Assembly: GCF_023898315.1 (NCBI RefSeq)
Contig: NC_064615.1
Coordinates: 1,189,374,759 to 1,189,438,758, forward strand
Reading direction: 5' to 3'
DNA from: Schistocerca nitens
Taxonomy: Eukaryota; Arthropoda; Insecta; Orthoptera; Acrididae
Length of the DNA stretch: 64,000 nt
Shown here: positions 9,839 to 21,315 of the stretch, piece after piece
Position numbering within the stretch: the stretch's first letter is position 1
Layout of the letters: every line of letters starts with the position of its first letter
Notes under the pieces: model-generated
The model's database searches: none
What the model saw: the letters and a program-made list of their open reading frames with translations, nothing else
What the model was told of the DNA's origin: nothing
Translations under genes and position numbers: made by a program

Positions 9839-11267
9839 TCACAATCTCTCAGGTACGAACTGTCTCGGTTTTCCTTGCGATACGTCACACCAAACTCGGA
9901 AGTGTTCACTCGTAGGTTGTATTTGTTGCAAGCGTAACCTGGACGTACTATGACGAGAGAATTTAGCAAGTTGCTGGTCTGTTTCCTGTGCTGCAGCTAT
10001 TTCCTTGTAGTCAATAGTCTGAGGGATTGTTTCCAACCTAGACAGGAAATCTGCCACGACGTTCTCAGCTCCTTTTATGTGCTGCAGGTCTGTCGTAAAC
10101 TGGGCGATAAACTTGAGTTGTCTAAATTGTCGTGGTGAGCAACCGTCCTTGTTCTTACTGAAGGTGAAGGTAACTGGCTTGTGGTCTGTGAAAACAGTGA
10201 ATGGTTTGCCTTCAACTTGCGGTCGGAAATGTCTGATGGCTTCATAAATTGCCAGTAGCTCCCTATCATAGGCACCCCATTTTACTTGTGATGATGTAAG
10301 CTTGCGGGAGAAGAAACCTAGGGGCTGCCAATTGTTTCCCACCTTCTGGTGTAGAGCTGCACCTATTGCCTGCTGGCTCACATCCACAACAATTGCCAGT
10401 CGAGGTTGAGGAGCCGGATGTGCCAACATTATTGCCTGACGTAGACAGGTTTTGATCTTGTCGAATGCCATCTGCATCTCTGATGTCCACTGTAAAGGTT
10501 GTTTGCCCACAGCATCCTTGCCGACTAGTGCTGACGTCAAAGGTGCTTGAATGGCCACCACATTAGGCAGATGTTGTCTGTAGAAGTTAACTGCCCCAAG
10601 AAACTGGCGTAGTTGGCGACAGTCGATGGGGCGAGTCATCTCTTCGATAAGGTCGAGTTTGTCTTGCAGTGGGCTGATACCGGCTGCTGTTACTGAGTAG
10701 CTCAAGAATGGCACCTGACATCGTCGAAGTAAACACTTCGATTCATTGACCGAAATGCCATATGCCTCAATACGTTGGTAAACAGTCCTTAGATGTAGTT
10801 CGTGCAATTCCTCAGACAACGAAAAAACCAAGATGTCGTCAAGGTACGCGAAGTAATATTGTAAACCTTTGAGGACTTCGTCAATGAAACACTGCCAAGT
10901 TTGTGCCGCATTTTTTAACCCGAACAGCATATGGAGGTATTCAAATAAACCGAATGGTGTTGTGACAGCCATCTTCGGTATATCAGCAGGTGCGGCCGGT
11001 ATCTGGTGATACGCTTTTTTGCAATCAATGACACTAAAAATGGTCGCGCCTGCAAGTGCATGTGTAAAATCTCTGATATGGGGTATCAGATAACGATCGG
11101 GGATGGTACGAGTATTTAGTGCTCTGTAATCTCCGCATGGTCTTCAAGTCCCATCTTTCTTCTTTACGAGGTGAAGTGGCGTTGACCACAAACTGTCGGA
11201 CCTACGGATGATTCCCGAGCATAATAATTCTTCGAACTCTGCCTTCACTGCAGCAAAACGTCCGGAG
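9839..11267 (-). pseudogene. Gypsy reverse transcriptase and RNase H (two breaks)
   Basis: The minus strand contains the full RT and RNase H region of a Ty3/Gypsy pol. In order: KKDGT then a TGA stop (11144-11146) where the family has Trp, [32 protein letters not shown], catalytic [11 protein letters not shown], connection [16 protein letters not shown], RNase H with [41 protein letters not shown] and VVADFLSR. The 377-residue open frame is 9839-10972; the fingers subdomain lies in 10973-11265. A frameshift near 11265-11290 separates it from protease. This is the pol core that would copy the element RNA. Confidence 0.9.
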
Positions 11268-11993
11268 CTAACCGGATGGGTGTTGAGACACTGGTTGACC
11301 GGGTGTAGTCCTGATGTGATGTACCATATTGTGCTCTATTGTCTGCCCACCAGACATGGATTCACAGTTTGCTACTTTTCTGCAATCAGACGTGGAAATA
11401 GGGCTTTGTCCTAGGATGCCTCTAATGCACTGTGTCCTGCATCGAATGCTCACTGAGCTAATTGATACCTCAAGTGCATAATAAAACAAGAAATCTACAC
11501 CCAATATTGCGTCTGACACATTGGCAATTACGAAAGTCCATGGTAAACTTTCATGGAACCCGAGGTCTACCTCCATCTGACGTTTTCCATAAGTCGCTAT
11601 CGACGTCTGGTTTGCTGCTGTGAGTTTCGACTGAGATGGAGGGAGCTTCACATCACAGTTTCTAACAGGCAACACACTAACGTCTGAACCTGAGTCAACT
11701 AGATAAGCATGGCCGGACTTAACGTCTGTAACAAACAGCCGATGGGACAGTGAAGGTAAAGAAGAAAGGTTATTCACCCGTAGCTGCCCCTGGTCAATCT
11801 CACCTCGTAACAGTAGGCGCCGGTGCTCGAACTCGCGACCGGCGGCACCTAACGCTGTCGCCATTTGGGTGATTGCAGGGTGATGTGCAGCACGTCGCCT
11901 CGCTTCCGAATCGTCGATAGTATCAGCAGATACGCTCCTCAGACACAATGTCATCTTCTTTGCTCTTCTTGTTTGTGCCTGCTTTGCCTCCAA
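11268..11993 (-). pseudogene. Gypsy aspartic protease region
   Basis: A 241-residue minus-strand frame contains HRLFVTDVKSGHAYLVDSGSDVSVLP, that is, the family's RLFVTD block followed by a retropepsin D-S-G active site, and later AILGVDFL at the flap/C-terminal position. It runs from the gag end into the start of RT and is cut by the frameshift near 11268. The protease would process the Gag-Pol polyprotein. Its active-site residues are intact but the polyprotein is not continuous. Confidence 0.85.
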
Positions 11994-12014
11994 GCAACGT
12001 CGATATCTGCTGCT

Positions 12015-12787
12015 TCAATCCGTCAACTTGTTTTCGTAGGTCATCCAGTTGTTGAGAAACGTCCGGCCGTTGTATCGCTGCCGTTTCCTGTTTTGTCCGA
12101 GCATCACCGTCGACGTATGCGCTGCGTCTAACGAGGTGTAGACCTTGTCGGCTAATGAGATCAACGATGAGATATGTTGTGTGTCTGAGAGTGCCACAGC
12201 CGTTCTAACTGCCTCTGGCAACAGCACACGCCATACATGTTGCAGTGTCGTACCTGGCAACTCGGTGTCGTTGACTAAACACGCAGGTGCCGCCAAAATT
12301 CCGAAGCTGACTTATCTCCTCTCTTTTCACCGTGCAATACTTGCTGAATACGTTGTTCCACCGGCCGATGTAGTCGCTCAATGAGTAACTGCTTAAAACG
12401 CGTATACTTTTGCGTGGCGGGCGGCTGAAGTATTATATCTGCGCTGATCGTTGCTGTTTTATTGTCAAGCGCACTAACGGCGATCATAAATTTTGTCTCT
12501 TCGTTTACAATGCCATGATGCTGGAAAGTCAGATCAAGCATTGCAAGCCACAGTTCAGGTTTATCAGGTATGAACTGCGGTGGGCGTAATTTCATCTTGC
12601 TACTGTTCTCTGCCGAAAGGCCGTTACTTGATGGTGCAGAAAAATTCAACACAGCATTTTCTTGTTCTTCAAAGGCGCGTCGTAATTCCTAAATGTTCTT
12701 TAACAAAACGTCGTGCCGATCTGAAACACTCTGGGTGCCCCGCGGACTCGCCGGTCTCCTGGTAGACGAAATTGAACTGGGCTGCAT
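12015..12787 (-). pseudogene. Gypsy (CsRn1-type) Gag
   Basis: Gag appears to start at ATG 12787-12785. A TAG stop at 12689-12691 breaks it, and a frameshift near 12290 separates the two visible frames (12275-12652 and 12015-12296). Recognisable family blocks are KLRPPQFIPDKPELWLAML, TRFKQLLIERLHRP, RIQQVLHGEKRGDKSASEFW, then LPGTTLQHVWRVLLPEAVRT and LADKV. These match the compact Gag of the CsRn1/Kabuki-type Gypsy lineage in arthropods (lineage from memory). Confidence 0.8.
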
Positions 12788-12817
12788 TTGTTCGTCTACA
12801 ATGAAATTCTTTATATA

Positions 12818-12826
12818 GGGTCACCA
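12818..12826 (-). promoter_or_regulatory. Primer-binding site (tRNA-Trp type)
   Basis: On the sense strand, TGGTGACCC begins one base after the end of the 5' LTR. Nine bases are complementary to the 3' end of tRNA-Trp (GGGTCACCA), the primer reported for the CsRn1 lineage. The match stops after nine bases. Confidence 0.6.
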
Positions 12827-12827
12827 C

Positions 12828-13054
12828 TTTAGCCACGTACTACTTATTACAATCTTCAGAAAGACTCATGAAGTAGTTAGGCTATAATATTTATTTTTTT
12901 TACTGCAACAAAAAGCTCATATTAACATTGAATCAATAACAACAGAACTATTATATATAATCAAAGAATAAACAATCTGCCCCTTGTGCGCGCCGCCACA
13001 GAATAATGCTATCCTTCACTGTGAGTATACGGATGTTCTGCTGGCGACTCCCAC
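12828..13054 (-). repeat. 5' LTR of nested Gypsy element
   Basis: A 227-bp partner of 8434-8659 in direct orientation. The element is 4621 bp end to end, transcribed leftward. The two LTRs differ at scattered positions, so insertion was not recent. It lies inside the gag-protease interval of the outer LTR element. Confidence 0.88.
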
Positions 13055-13059
13055 GGACA

Positions 13060-13794
13060 AAATAACAGTGTGAACTACAATTTCGCATTTACCAACACAA
13101 ATTTGCAGAGCCAATGACATGAATTGGCGTAACACAGCACACAATGTACAGTTCTCTGAAATTGTGTCAGTGGTGCAATACACTTACAAACACGTTTTGT
13201 GAGATATGAAGAACAAGGTGACATGAAAGATGATTTACACCAACATGAGGAGGAAGTTCAGCAAAACTTGTATGAAGAACAGGTACAGGCATTTATAAAG
13301 ACAACAATATTTGACATGGAAGGACACTTAGTTCTAGACACAGGTGCAACGACTAACTTAATGTCAACCGAATTTTTTTCAAGAGTTAAAGAAAAGAGGT
13401 AAAATTCCCACATTCCCAGTGCAGAACTGAAGAATACAGATGGCCACTGGAAACAAATTAAAAGTAGTGAATTTACAAGCACTTATTCCATCAAAAATAA
13501 GACACTTTATTGTCAAATGTAATTTCCTCATCAGTGACAAATTAATAGTAAATTGTTTGATTGGGATGGACATGTATAGGGCTTATAAGGGTTTATAAGA
13601 AGCAAATGGCCATAGGAAGTGGTAAGTGCTACTTCATTGTAAATGAACAGGTATTTTCTGTCAATTTAATAAAAACGTCAGACAAGAAGGTCAAGCAGAA
13701 GGAGTCTGATGTGACAGTTCAATTTGTATTTCCTACTATATTATTTGGAAACACTCACTATAATGAAAAAGTGCCAGAATCAGACATAAACTAA
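13060..13794 (+). pseudogene. Protease region of the outer LTR retrotransposon
   Basis: After the Gypsy insertion the plus-strand reading resumes. The frame 13199-13402 contains HLVLDTGATTNLMS, a retropepsin active site (D-T-G-A), preceded by an acidic linker. A frameshift leads into RHFIVKC and LIVNCLIGMDM (about 13500-13575), the usual hydrophobic C-terminal protease block. 13561-13794 continues with low similarity. No reverse transcriptase, RNase H or integrase motif follows before the right LTR. Confidence 0.7.
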
Positions 13795-14554
13795 GAAATA
13801 GCAGAGCAAAAGGAAGAACAGGAGCAACAGGAACTTACAGATCTGTTATTTATGCAAATATATTTCGAAAACACAGCATTGGAATTACCACAAGCACATG
13901 CACCATTTCCAAGAAATGAACAAATATTTGTGGAGGAAACCATGGTGCAACACATGACGATTTTGCTTGAAATGGACACGCACAAGTTAAAAGTATTCGA
14001 CGAGGACACAACCCACAACCATTAAAGTCCCAGTGCCAGGCTGTCAACTGCTTGCCACGCATGGGCACAATAATGAAGGAGACTTGACTAAATCAAGCAT
14101 TGTTAAATATGCACATTATTCAATATTTGTACCCCTTTTTTATAATGTATGTATGTGTTAGTTAATAAGGTAAAACTGACATCTCCACTTAACATGACAG
14201 AAGTCTATCTAAAAGACCGAGAAATGAATTGCTTTGAGTCCCCACACATTGGTAATAGCTAGCAATCAATTAATCATATGATACTGCCTAACACTTTACA
14301 CCTCCATACAATGTCAGTGTACAGTCAGGGGCAATTGTGTAATACCTAAACAACTAGCTCCCAATATCATATCTTTTTTTTTTCCCTTTTCTCTCATTAT
14401 TAATTTATAAGAATGTTTTCTTTTCCTCATTAGTAATAATAAATTCATACATTGTGCAAAGATGGCAAAAATAGGCTTTTAGGATTATAAAGACAACTTT
14501 AAAAGCCTATCTTTCCTGTCTTCTGTGGGAATGTACAAATTTATTATTAATGGA
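13795..14554 (+). other. 3' internal region of the outer LTR element, no pol
   Basis: Acidic, Glu/Gln-rich plus-strand reading continues to about 14020 (QEQQELTDLLFMQIYFENT). After that I see no coding sequence. A purine-rich GGAAGAG just before 14555 is a candidate polypurine tract. No RT or integrase signature is visible in any frame. Confidence 0.5.
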
Positions 14555-15295
14555 AGAGCAATGTCTGGAGAATATTCAATTTTTTTAGCAACTTTTGTTT
14601 CAGTTTCACTTGGGAGTACTCATGCTTTAGATCTTATACAAAAAGGACATGTAATTTTTACCTGTGTGTCAAAAATGTGCGCAGTAAATGCTATATGTGT
14701 ATAAAAATGCAAGAAAATATACATATTAAAAGTTATTATACCTGCATGAATATTTTTATTTATTATACCAATATTTGTTCACAAGCATGACTTTTGCCTG
14801 CAATCATAAGAAGAGGCAGTAATTTCTTCCATACTGCAAGACATTTTAAAATATATATGTGCTAATCATCATGATTTAGTGGGTGAACTGTGTGATCAGA
14901 AACCACAGAAGATTAAAGGTAAACTAATGATATCAGCATAACCTAGAAGTGACTTCTATTGAACATATATATGTGTAACAATTGAACAATTGACGTTTTG
15001 TTAAGCACCAAGTTTGCTACAAAAACAGACATTCTAAAAATCTACGTCGATACAGTAAGAGAAATCCTAGATACATTATTCATTTTTGCACTTCAGTATT
15101 TGTACTTTGCATTGTATTTTTCTTATGCAGTGAGGAAGACTGTTCATGGCACCAATTTAGTTTCAACAAGAATTAATGCTTTAATTCCACTACTGCACAT
15201 AGTAATTATCTCTCATTATGTAAATTTCATGCTGATTCATACTCTTTGTGTTAGCTGTTGGGCTGCCTCTCAGCACGGTTATTGCAAAATTGCCC
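14555..15295 (+). repeat. Right LTR of the outer LTR retrotransposon
   Basis: A 741-bp direct repeat partner of 4978-5721, followed by AACAG (15296-15300). The element including all nested insertions is 10.3 kb. Subtracting the Gypsy and LINE insertions leaves about 5.3 kb. Confidence 0.85.
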
Positions 15296-15300
15296 AACAG

Positions 15301-15364
15301 ACTAACACATCCTCCAGTCCACAAAGTATACCAATTAGATTCCTTTCAGAGACTGCTGATATAA
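15301..15364 (+). pseudogene. LINE reverse transcriptase piece between LTR element and Tc1
   Basis: Reads IPIRFLSETADII on the plus strand, typical of the segment just before LINE RT motif 1. It continues directly after the Tc1 insertion at 17123, so the same LINE was split twice. Confidence 0.5.
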
Positions 15365-15366
15365 TA

Positions 15367-17120
15367 CACTGAAGAACCAAAGAAACTGGTACACCTGGCT
15401 AATATCATGTTGGGCCCCCACGAGCACGCAGAAGTACTGCAACATGACCTAGCATGGACTCGACCAAAGTCTGAAGCAGTGCTGGAAAGAATTGACACCA
15501 TGAATCCAACTTGGCTGTCCATAAATCTGTAAGATCACGAGGGGGTGGAGATCTCTTCTGAACAGTATGTTGCAAATCATCCCATACATGCTCAATAATG
15601 CTCATGTTTGGGGAGTTTGGTGGCCATCAGAAGTGTTTAAACTCAGAAGAGCGTTCTTGGAGTCACTCTGTAGCAATTCTGGACATGTTGTGTGTAGCAT
15701 TGTCCTGCTGTAATTGAGTCTGTCAGAATGCACAATGGACATGAATAGATACAGTTGATCAGACAGAATGCTTACATGCATGTCACCTGTCAGAGTCGTA
15801 TCTAGATGTACCAGTGGTCCCATGTCACTTCAACTGCACATGCCCCATACCATTACAGTGTCTGATATGCAGGGTCCATGGATTCATGAGGTTGTCTCCA
15901 TACCTGTACACATGCATCTGCTCGATACAACTTCAAACGAGACTCATCGACCCGGAAACATGTTTCCAGTCATCAACAGTCCAATGATGCTGTTGACAGG
16001 CCCAGGCAAGGCATAGAGCTTTGTGTTGTGCAGTCATCAGCGGTACATGAGCCAGCCTTCAGCTCCAAAAGCCCATGTTGATGATGTTCCATTGAATGGT
16101 TCACATTCTGACACTTGTTGATGGCCCAGCGTTGAAATTTGCAGCAATTTACAGAAGGATTCCACTTCTGACATGTTGAATGATTCTCTTCAGTCATCAC
16201 TGGTCCTGTTCTTGCAGGATCTTTTTCCAGCCACAGCACTGTCAGAGATTTTATGTTTTACATGATTCCTGATATTTTAGTACTTTCAACATCGCAGCCC
16301 AGTCAACAATCTCGATAATCTAATATATAAGATACTATCAGCCTCGACTGCAGTAATGAAACCGACCTTTGCCTAGGTTTCATCCCAAGTAATTGAGCCT
16401 TCTTCAGAAGATAAACTTTATTCTATAATGTCTACCAGAGCATGGACTAGAAATAAAACTAAAACAGCACAATGGACATGAATGGATGCAGGTGATCAGA
16501 CAGAATGCTTATGTACATCTCACCTGTCAGAGTCATATCTAGATGTACCAGGGTCCAATGTCACTTCAACTGCACATGCCCCATACTAATTACAGAGTCT
16601 CCACCAGCTTTAACAGTCCTCTGGTCTCGGTGGTGATTTAGTACCTATGTACAGCATTTTTAAAATGTGACTATGCCTATTCAGGCTGTTTTAGTTTCAT
16701 TTCTAGACCATGTCCTCGTAGACATATTATAGAATCAGGTTTATCTTCTGAAGAAGGCTCAATTACTTGGGCTGAAACCTAGGTAAGGGTTGGTTTCATT
16801 ACTGCAATCGAGGCTGATATTTTCTTATATATTCCTGATATTTATGGTATACTCGTGAAATGGTCATATAGGAAACCCATACTTCATCACTACCTCAGAG
16901 ATGTTATGTCCCATCGCTCGTGTGCAGACTATAACACTACATTCAAACTCACTTAAATCCTGATCACCTGCCACTTTAGCAGCAGTAATCGATCTGACAA
17001 CTTCACCACACACTTGCTGTCCTATATAGGTGTTGCTGACTGAAGCACCATATTCTGCCTGTTTCCACATATCTGCATTTGAATACGCATGTCCATACCG
17101 GTTTCTTTGCCACTTCAATG
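15367..17120 (-). mobile_element. Tc1-like transposon, broken, with foldback insertion
   Basis: Terminal inverted repeats: CACTGAAGAACCAAAGAAACTGG at the left against CCGGTTTCTTTGCCACTTCAATG at the right end, flanked by TA (15365-15366 and 17121-17122). The minus strand encodes Tc1 transposase pieces in several frames: VNPSVNCCKFQRWAINKCQN (about 16130-16180), LTGDMHVSILSDQL (about 15760-15800), and MSIIEHVWDDLQHTVQKRSP (about 15540-15605), the third catalytic-Glu block. Stops and frameshifts abound. The element would be about 1.2 kb without the 16278-16830 insertion. Confidence 0.85.
16278..16830. mobile_element. Foldback element inside the Tc1, with 13-bp TSD
   Basis: ATTCCTGATATTT flanks the insertion at 16265-16277 and 16831-16843. 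The arms 16317-16467 and 16687-16837 are inverted repeats of about 150 bp (for example GTAATTGAGCCTTCTTCAGA on one strand and its complement on the other). The loop contains about 16469-16600, a second copy of Tc1 sequence homologous to 15731-15860, the same family as its host element. The right-arm homology slightly overlaps the TSD. Confidence 0.8.
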
Positions 17121-17122
17121 TA

Positions 17123-18065
17123 GCTCTGTACTTAAAAATCACACATAACAGCTCGCTCAACAAAAGATGCGTATCTAAAGACTGGAAAGTTGCTCAGTTC
17201 ACACCAATACTCAAGAAAGGAAGTGGGTGTAATTAATTGAATTATAGACCTGCAGCACAGATGTCGACTTGCAGTAGTGTTTTGGAACATATACCGTTTC
17301 TGAACATCATAAATTACTCAAGGAAAATAATCTGTTGACACACAGTCGTCACAGATTCAGAAAATAATGCTCATGTGAAACACAACTAGCTCTTTATTCT
17401 CATTAAGTAACAGATGCTATATACAGGGGATCACATACTGATTCCATATTTCTATATTTCCAAAAATCTTTCGATACCATTTATCACAAGTGGCATATGA
17501 TCAAACTGCATGCTGTTCCTAATCTATATAAACATCTTGGGAGGCAATCTGAGCAACCATCTTGGATTATGATGCTGTCATTTACCAATTAGTAAAGTCA
17601 TCATAAGATCAAAACCAATTGCAAAATTATTTAAACAAGTTATCTGTGTGGCACAAAAAGTGGCAATTGACACTAAATAATAAAAAGTGTGAGGTCATCC
17701 ACGTGAGTAATAAAAGGAATCTACTAAATTTTGGTTAGATCATAAATCACAAAAATTTAAAAGCTGTCAATTCAACTAAATACCTAGGAATTACAGTTAC
17801 AAACAACTTAGGCTGGAAAGATCACATAGATAATGTTGTGGGGAAGGCAAACCAAAAACTATGTTTTATTGGCAGAACAGAAGTTGAAACACATTTACTT
17901 AAGAGACTGCTTACACTATTCTCATCTGTTTTCTGCTAGTGCTGCACTGCAGTAGGAATTCTTATTAGACTGGATTGATGGAGGACACTGAAAAAGGTCA
18001 AAGGAGGGCAGCTTGATTTGCATTATCGCAAAATAGGTGAGTGAGTGTCTCAGATATGATATGAG
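17123..18065 (+). pseudogene. LINE reverse transcriptase, decayed
   Basis: Plus-strand pieces of a Jockey/CR1-like RT: CVSKDWKVAQFTPILKKGS (motif 1), NYRPAA, SSVLEHI, then a degraded core with no readable YADD. After that LNKLSVWHKKWQLTLNNKKCE, STKYLGITVTNNLGWKDHID and GKANQKL mark the thumb and C-terminal region. Many stops and an internal deletion remove motifs A to C. It ends where the opposite-strand LINE at about 18090 begins. Confidence 0.75.
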
Positions 18066-18089
18066 ACTTGGGGTGACAAGCACTAAAAC

Positions 18090-19600
18090 AAAGGCGCATT
18101 TCATGTTGGCAGCAGTTATTGATTTGAGTTTTGGAATACTTACTTTGTGTTCTCTGGTGAAAGAGTTTAGTAAAACTGTATTTAGAAACTGCACTTTAGT
18201 GGCACTATCATTGGGAACATCAACTTCGCTATCATGCATTGAAGATATTGATTATGTTTTGCCACTGATGCATTTCAAATACAACCAAAACCTCTTTGGA
18301 TTTTGCACCAGATTTTGAGATAGAGGTTCGTTGTAGGAACTATTGAAATCATCTCGCCTTGGAGTTCACACTAAATTTCAAGATTCTGTGGAACTTTGCC
18401 AGTCTTGGGGATTTTAAATTCTTTTAAATTTGGCATGCTTTTTTTGTTGCTTCTGCAGCAGTTGGGTCAGCTGCTTTGTGTACCATGGCGAGTCAGTTCT
18501 ATCTATTATTAATTTATTTGGTACAAATCTCCCCATTCCTGTTGATATTACTACTCTGAATTCAAACCACATCTGGTCTATACTTTTATAGTGAGTTTGG
18601 AAGTAAAGGAGGTAGTCTTTTAGAAAGCTGTGAAGTCAATTTTTATCTGCTTTTTTAAAAGATACATATTGCATATATTTTTGATAGGTTTTGAGTGTTA
18701 CACTATTCAGTCTCACTTCAACAACATTGTGGTCACTAATCCCTGTATCCATCATAATGCTCTCTGTTTGCTTAGTGATATTTGTTGCCACAAGATCGAG
18801 TATGTCTTTGCAACCATTTACACCTTTAGTGGGCTCCTGAACAAGTTGTTAAAAATAATTTTCTGAGATAGCATTCAGTACGATTTCAGACAATGTTTTA
18901 TGCCTGCTACCAACTATAATTGTATGAATGGGTACCTATTTGAAATGAGACTCAAAGTCTTCTTTGAACTGTTCAGCAACTGAATCATCTGAGTTGGTGA
19001 AGGGTGGGGGGCTAAATATAGGGAACCAACTATTAATTTATTCCAGTTTTCAAGTACAACCTGTAGCCATACTATCTCACAGGAAGTAAGTACTTCAATT
19101 TCGCAACATGATGGACTACTTCTAACAGGAACAGACATTGTGGTCACTAATCCCTGTCTCCGTCATAATGCTTCCTATTTGCTTGGTGATATTTGTTGCT
19201 ACAAGGTCGAGTATGTCTTTGCAATCATTTACATTGACTGTGTATTTAATGTAGCCTTTCTGAACACTTTTTGGTCCTTCGCAAAAATTTTGGTTGATTT
19301 TATAGCTGGCTTTAGCCAGCTTTCAGTACTTATAACAATGAGCTTCAGTGCTTTCTATTTCATAAATGCCTGGAGCTCTGGTTCTTTCCCAACACAGCCA
19401 TGACAATGTACTATTATAACGCCTGTGGTTTCTATGTCGAACCTTGTCCTGTGTTTGACCTGCACCATCTGAGAGTGAAATCCGTTTTGTTCTTTCCCAA
19501 GACTACTGCAGATTTCTATTCATTCGTTCTTTTCAATATACAACTAACAGGGCAAAAACTGCTTGTTACAGTCAAGAACAAGATGTAAATTTACATGGTG
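18090..19600 (-). pseudogene. LINE endonuclease and linker, two overlapping fragments
   Basis: The minus strand reads PWYTKQLTQLLQKQQKKHAK, NPKRFWLYLK (linker between endonuclease and RT), QMWFEFRVVISTG, and ILDLVATNITKQTESIMMD followed by TGISDHNVVEVRL, the endonuclease SDH block. The SDH-region nucleotide sequence occurs twice in direct orientation (18722-18825 and 19137-19240, about 90 percent alike), so two truncated copies or a local duplication are joined. Upstream of 19250 no endonuclease catalytic block is clear. Confidence 0.7.
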
Positions 19601-21266
19601 ATGTAAACAACAGGGATTCTGGTGTTGTTACGACAAGACTCTCATATGCCCAGATGAATAAAAGAAAAATAATTGTGACACATAAATATCATCTACAATG
19701 CAAGGAAAAAGAGTACAATGCGTCATGGGGTGTTACTGTTCATCAATGAGCATCTTTTTGGTAGTCTTTAGTAAAGTCACTGAAGCTTCACAGCAGTGAA
19801 CAGATGTGTCATTCAGAATGCCTGTTGATATCATTCAAATAAGCTTGTCTTTAGTACTTTCTAAAAGTAAAAGTGTTCACATGCAAAGGCACATTTCTCA
19901 GAGAACATTGCAACATGTATAACATGAGTTAATATGAAAAAGGTTAGTGAACTACTGTTGAACATTAAGCAATCAGTGACTTAACATGCAGGCTTCATGG
20001 ATATATCGATGTCATTTTGGTGTGTACTGTGATGACAGTTAACATGGGATTTACAACCTTTGATCCTAAAGGCTCCTTAAATTACCAACAAATGCAGCAG
20101 CTATTCCAGCTGTTACAGCCTTACTTAACATGGTGAGTTTGTTGCCGGCTAGGCCATATGTATCATTGTATTCTGTTTATGGTGTTGACAAGCTACATTG
20201 TCTGCAACACTTTATGGCATTTATATGAATGTGATGTAATGCACGTCTTCACACAGACCTCTGGGCTTGATTAGGTGTTTAATTTTAGATGTTACGTGTG
20301 GACATAACAAAACCAGATTTGATTACCACCTAAGGCTTTCGAAAAACTGTGTATCTCAAAGAGGAATGCCTGGTATCTAAGGGCTGGATACTTGCAGCGA
20401 TGAGTTTCAGAGGCACATCGTGTGCCACAAACATGTAGTTAACTGTTGCAGGAAACACAATAATAGCTGGAAAAATTCTGGGCACAAATTTTTGACATGT
20501 TTCAGCAAAGAGAGAAACTAAAATTTGATGAGAACTCGATCCATAGACTTTACGTAATTACTGAATGTAGGCATTCTACTTGTGGCTGTTGAAAATATTT
20601 ACTGCACTTGAACTTGTGACATTTTCAGCATAATGAAAGCAAAATTTATCTCCATATGAAGTTATCTGGCATTAAAATAAAGTAAGAGATAGTTAAAATT
20701 GAATATGTACATAGCACTTACATGGGATGTTGAAATTCACTACAGAACATTAAGTCATGACATGCTAAAACACAAGTTTCCAGCAGTCTGAATATATTTA
20801 TGCATGGCAGAATAAGTACACTCATGCTACCACAGATCATATGAGCACTTCTATCAGCAACAGTTAGTGACAAACATAAATACATGTACAGATAACCACA
20901 ATTGGCTCATTGTGTGGTAAAAATGAGGTGTCTTACCAGATCAAGGTAAACAAATTATTTAAAACACGAGTGTAAGAGGGTAAAAAACACACATGTGCAA
21001 AAATTTGCACATGATGTGTCGTAATATGCACTTGCTGTATGAATGTGAACACACCTAAAGAGATTTAAAAATAGCAACAAGTACAGCATGGCCAAGGACA
21101 TCTGCCAGCTCAGAGGGCTTTCAAAATATAATTTAGTCTCCCACTGTGAAAGATGGCATGACTAAGAAAATAACTGCCAACACTAAAGTTGCCTTAAACA
21201 TAGCCCAGTTATCATTCTAGGAACACAACAGAATTATAATTTATATCATAAAGATATATTGGAACG

Positions 21267-21268
<2 letters not shown>
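19601..21268. other. Intronic sequence with no recognised feature
   Basis: AT-rich sequence within the last ABCA intron. I found no open frame, repeat partner or structural signal that I can support. Confidence 0.5.

Positions 21269-21314
<46 letters not shown>
21269..21314. repeat. (GA)n microsatellite
   Basis: About 22 uninterrupted AG units. Confidence 0.96.

Positions 21315-21315
<1 letters not shown>

Noticed and set aside
13795-14554. An env-like gene in the outer LTR element
   Set aside because: No signal peptide, transmembrane segment or long frame is present.
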